Origin: an uncultured Lysobacteraceae bacterium
Lineage (GTDB): Bacteria > Pseudomonadota > Gammaproteobacteria > Xanthomonadales > Rhodanobacteraceae
DNA: 13,050 nt
Direction: 5' to 3'
NCBI GenBank assembly: GCA_946482585.1
Contig: CAMLSI010000094.1
Location: 1 to 13,050 of the forward strand
The notes below the pieces were generated by a model that saw only the letters and a program-made list of their open reading frames with translations, had not been told where the DNA came from and did not search any database. Shown one piece after another: positions 11,372-13,050 of this stretch (position 1 is its first letter; every line of letters starts with the position of its first letter). The translations under genes were made by a program, and so were the position numbers.

Positions 11372-13050
11372 GTGCGTCGAGTCCTCGTCACCGCTGTTGC
11401 CGCCTGTTTCACCACCCTAGCCGCGGCCGATGAGGGCATGTGGCAGCCGGCGCAGTTGCCGGCGATCGCGAGCCAGCTCAAACAGCGCGGGCTGGAACTC
11501 GATCCGTCGCGCCTGACCGATCTGACCGGTCCGACCATGGGCGCCGTCGTCAGCCTCGGCGGCTGCACCGCGTCGTTCGTCTCGCCCGAGGCGCTCGTCG
11601 TCACCAATCACCACTGCGCCTACGGGGCGATCCAGTACAACTCGACCGCCGAGCGGAACCTCATCAAGGACGGCTTCCTCGCGCGCACGCAGGCCGAGGA
11701 ACTCCCGGGGGACCCGAACGCGCGCGTCTACGTGACCGACGAGATCCGCGACATCACGCGCGAGATCGTCGGCAAGCTCGATCCGAAGCTCGGCGGTCTC
11801 GCGCGCTACGAGGCGATCGACACGGCGCAGAAGGCCGCGGTCGCGAAATGCGAGAAGCCTGGTATCAAATGCGACGTGTATACCTTTCATGGCGGCTACA
11901 GTTTCCAGCTCGTGCGCCAGCGCGAGATCAAGGACATCCGCCTCGTCTACGCGCCGCCGTCGGCGATCGGCAAGTTCGGCGGCGATGTCGACAACTGGAT
12001 GTGGCCGCGGCACACCGGCGATTTCAGCTTCCTGCGCGCGTATGTCGGCAAGGACGGCAGCTCCAAGCCGTATGCCAAGGACAACGTGCCGTTCAAGCCC
12101 AAGCACTTCCTGCCGCTGAACGCCAACGGCGTCGAAGCCGGCGATTTCGTCATGGTCGCGGGGTATCCGGGCCGTACCAATCGCTATCGCCTCGCCGAGG
12201 AGACGCGCGATGCGATCGACTGGCAGTACCCGACCAACATCCGCTGGTATGTCGAGATCCTCGACATCATCAACCGCGCCGGCGCGAAAGACCCCGCGGT
12301 CGCGGTGAAGTACGCCAACAGCGTCGCCGGCTTCAACAACTACCTGAAGAATTTCCGCGGCCAGCTCGAAGGCCTGGCCAAGGCGCATGCCGTCGAGACC
12401 AAGACGGCGAAGGAAGAGGCGCTGCTCGCGTGGCTGCGCGGGCAGGGCGCCGAGACCGCGGCGCTGGGCGGGGACATTGCCGAACTGCGCGGCGTGCTCG
12501 CGCAGCAGCGCAAGGTGCGCGAGCGCGATCTCGTGCTCGGCTATCTGAACCGCACCTTCCTCTACAACGCCTCGTATCACATCTATCGCACCGCTACCGA
12601 GCGCGCCAAGCCCGATCTGCAGCGCGAGCAGGGCTTCCAGACGCGCGACGAACCCAAGATCGAAGGCACGCTCAAGCAGTGGGAGCGGCGCATGGATCCG
12701 GCCGTCGACAAGCAGTTGTTCACCCATTTCCTGCGCGGCTACGTGAAGCTGTCGCCGGATCAGCGCGTCGCCGCGCTGGACGCCTGGCTCGGCACGGCCG
12801 CGACCGACGATGCCGCGCTCGTGCAGAAAGTGGACGCGCTTTATGCCGGCACGCGCCTGGCCGGCGTCGACGAACGCCTGAAGTGGTTCAAGGCCAAGCG
12901 CAGCGAGATCGAGGCGTCCGACGACGCGGCGCTGAAGTTCATGGTCGCGCTGCTGCCCGACCTGCTGGCGATCGAGAAGGCCCGCAAGCAGCGCTCCGGC
13001 GACGAATTGCGCCTGCGTCCGCGCTACATGCAGGCCATGATCGCCTACAA
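11372..13050 (+). CDS. S46 family dipeptidyl-peptidase (DPP7/DPP11 type), 3' partial
   Basis: S46 peptidases release N-terminal dipeptides from peptides in the periplasm or at the cell surface. The frame is open from GTG 11372 to the end of the window (559 complete codons), so the C-terminal part is missing. A signal peptide (VRRVLVTAVAACFTTLAAA) is followed by DEGMWQPAQLP, the typical S46 opening. The catalytic histidine is H81 in TNHHCAYG. NWMWPRHTGDF carries the probable catalytic aspartate D217, by analogy with DAP BII of Pseudoxanthomonas (H86, D224, S657). The GYPGRTNRY block and the long helical domain follow. The catalytic serine and the residue that separates DPP7 from DPP11 specificity lie beyond the right edge, so the subtype is undecided. 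These enzymes suit an organism that feeds on peptides. The gene is divergent from the sirtuin cluster. Confidence 0.94.
   Translation, partial: MRRVLVTAVAACFTTLAAADEGMWQPAQLPAIASQLKQRGLELDPSRLTDLTGPTMGAVVSLGGCTASFVSPEALVVTNHHCAYGAIQYNSTAERNLIKDGFLARTQAEELPGDPNARVYVTDEIRDITREIVGKLDPKLGGLARYEAIDTAQKAAVAKCEKPGIKCDVYTFHGGYSFQLVRQREIKDIRLVYAPPSAIGKFGGDVDNWMWPRHTGDFSFLRAYVGKDGSSKPYAKDNVPFKPKHFLPLNANGVEAGDFVMVAGYPGRTNRYRLAEETRDAIDWQYPTNIRWYVEILDIINRAGAKDPAVAVKYANSVAGFNNYLKNFRGQLEGLAKAHAVETKTAKEEALLAWLRGQGAETAALGGDIAELRGVLAQQRKVRERDLVLGYLNRTFLYNASYHIYRTATERAKPDLQREQGFQTRDEPKIEGTLKQWERRMDPAVDKQLFTHFLRGYVKLSPDQRVAALDAWLGTAATDDAALVQKVDALYAGTRLAGVDERLKWFKAKRSEIEASDDAALKFMVALLPDLLAIEKARKQRSGDELRLRPRYMQAMIAY

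Noticed and set aside
11417..12727. 436-codon minus-strand open frame opposite the S46 peptidase
   Set aside because: Mirror of the peptidase frame; the + strand gene has a signal peptide and S46 motifs throughout.

Overview
The window reads as a chromosomal segment of a high-GC gammaproteobacterium. Family content (a Slp-type lipoprotein, an S46 dipeptidyl-peptidase, DUF3025, DUF2244, RimO and RluA of gammaproteobacterial type) fits best with the Xanthomonadales/Lysobacterales. No rRNA, tRNA, insertion sequence, prophage gene or CRISPR array was seen. The annotated genes lie close together, with one non-coding stretch above 300 bp (7861-8172).

Region 1 (1-3060) is less GC-biased. Hand-counted GC at third codon positions is about 64% in the TonB fragment and in the DUF2244 gene. 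In order it holds the C-terminal end of a TonB-like protein; a stand-alone CULT (cereblon-type) domain protein; rluA, the pseudouridine synthase for 23S rRNA and tRNA; a two-helix DUF2244 membrane protein; and, convergent to these, a lipoprotein whose body is a 2-keto-4-pentenoate hydratase (MhpD/FAH fold) with its metal ligands intact. A short intergenic stretch with a terminator-like hairpin leads into rimO.

Region 2 (about 3600-13050) is much more GC-biased (about 86-89% GC3). The change falls inside rimO, close to the conserved radical-SAM cysteine motif. It may mark a recombination junction or a chimeric assembly join. After rimO come a DUF3025 gene, then greB (reverse), a rhomboid intramembrane protease with a helical C-terminal extension, a VOC/glyoxalase-like protein (reverse), and a cation diffusion facilitator resembling the ZnT9/SLC30A9 branch.

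The last part holds a reverse-strand cluster read in the order sirtuin deacylase (cobB-like), Slp outer-membrane lipoprotein, and an exported protein with an SH3-like C-terminus. The first two overlap by ATGA and the third follows after 48 bp. Divergent from it is an S46 dipeptidyl-peptidase that runs off the right edge.

Most genes are housekeeping (S12 methylthiolation, 23S/tRNA pseudouridylation, backtracked RNA polymerase rescue) or envelope functions. The items most worth a second look are the CULT-domain protein beside rluA, the lipoprotein form of a normally cytosolic hydratase, the composition break in rimO, and the sirtuin that has lost most of its zinc-binding cysteines.
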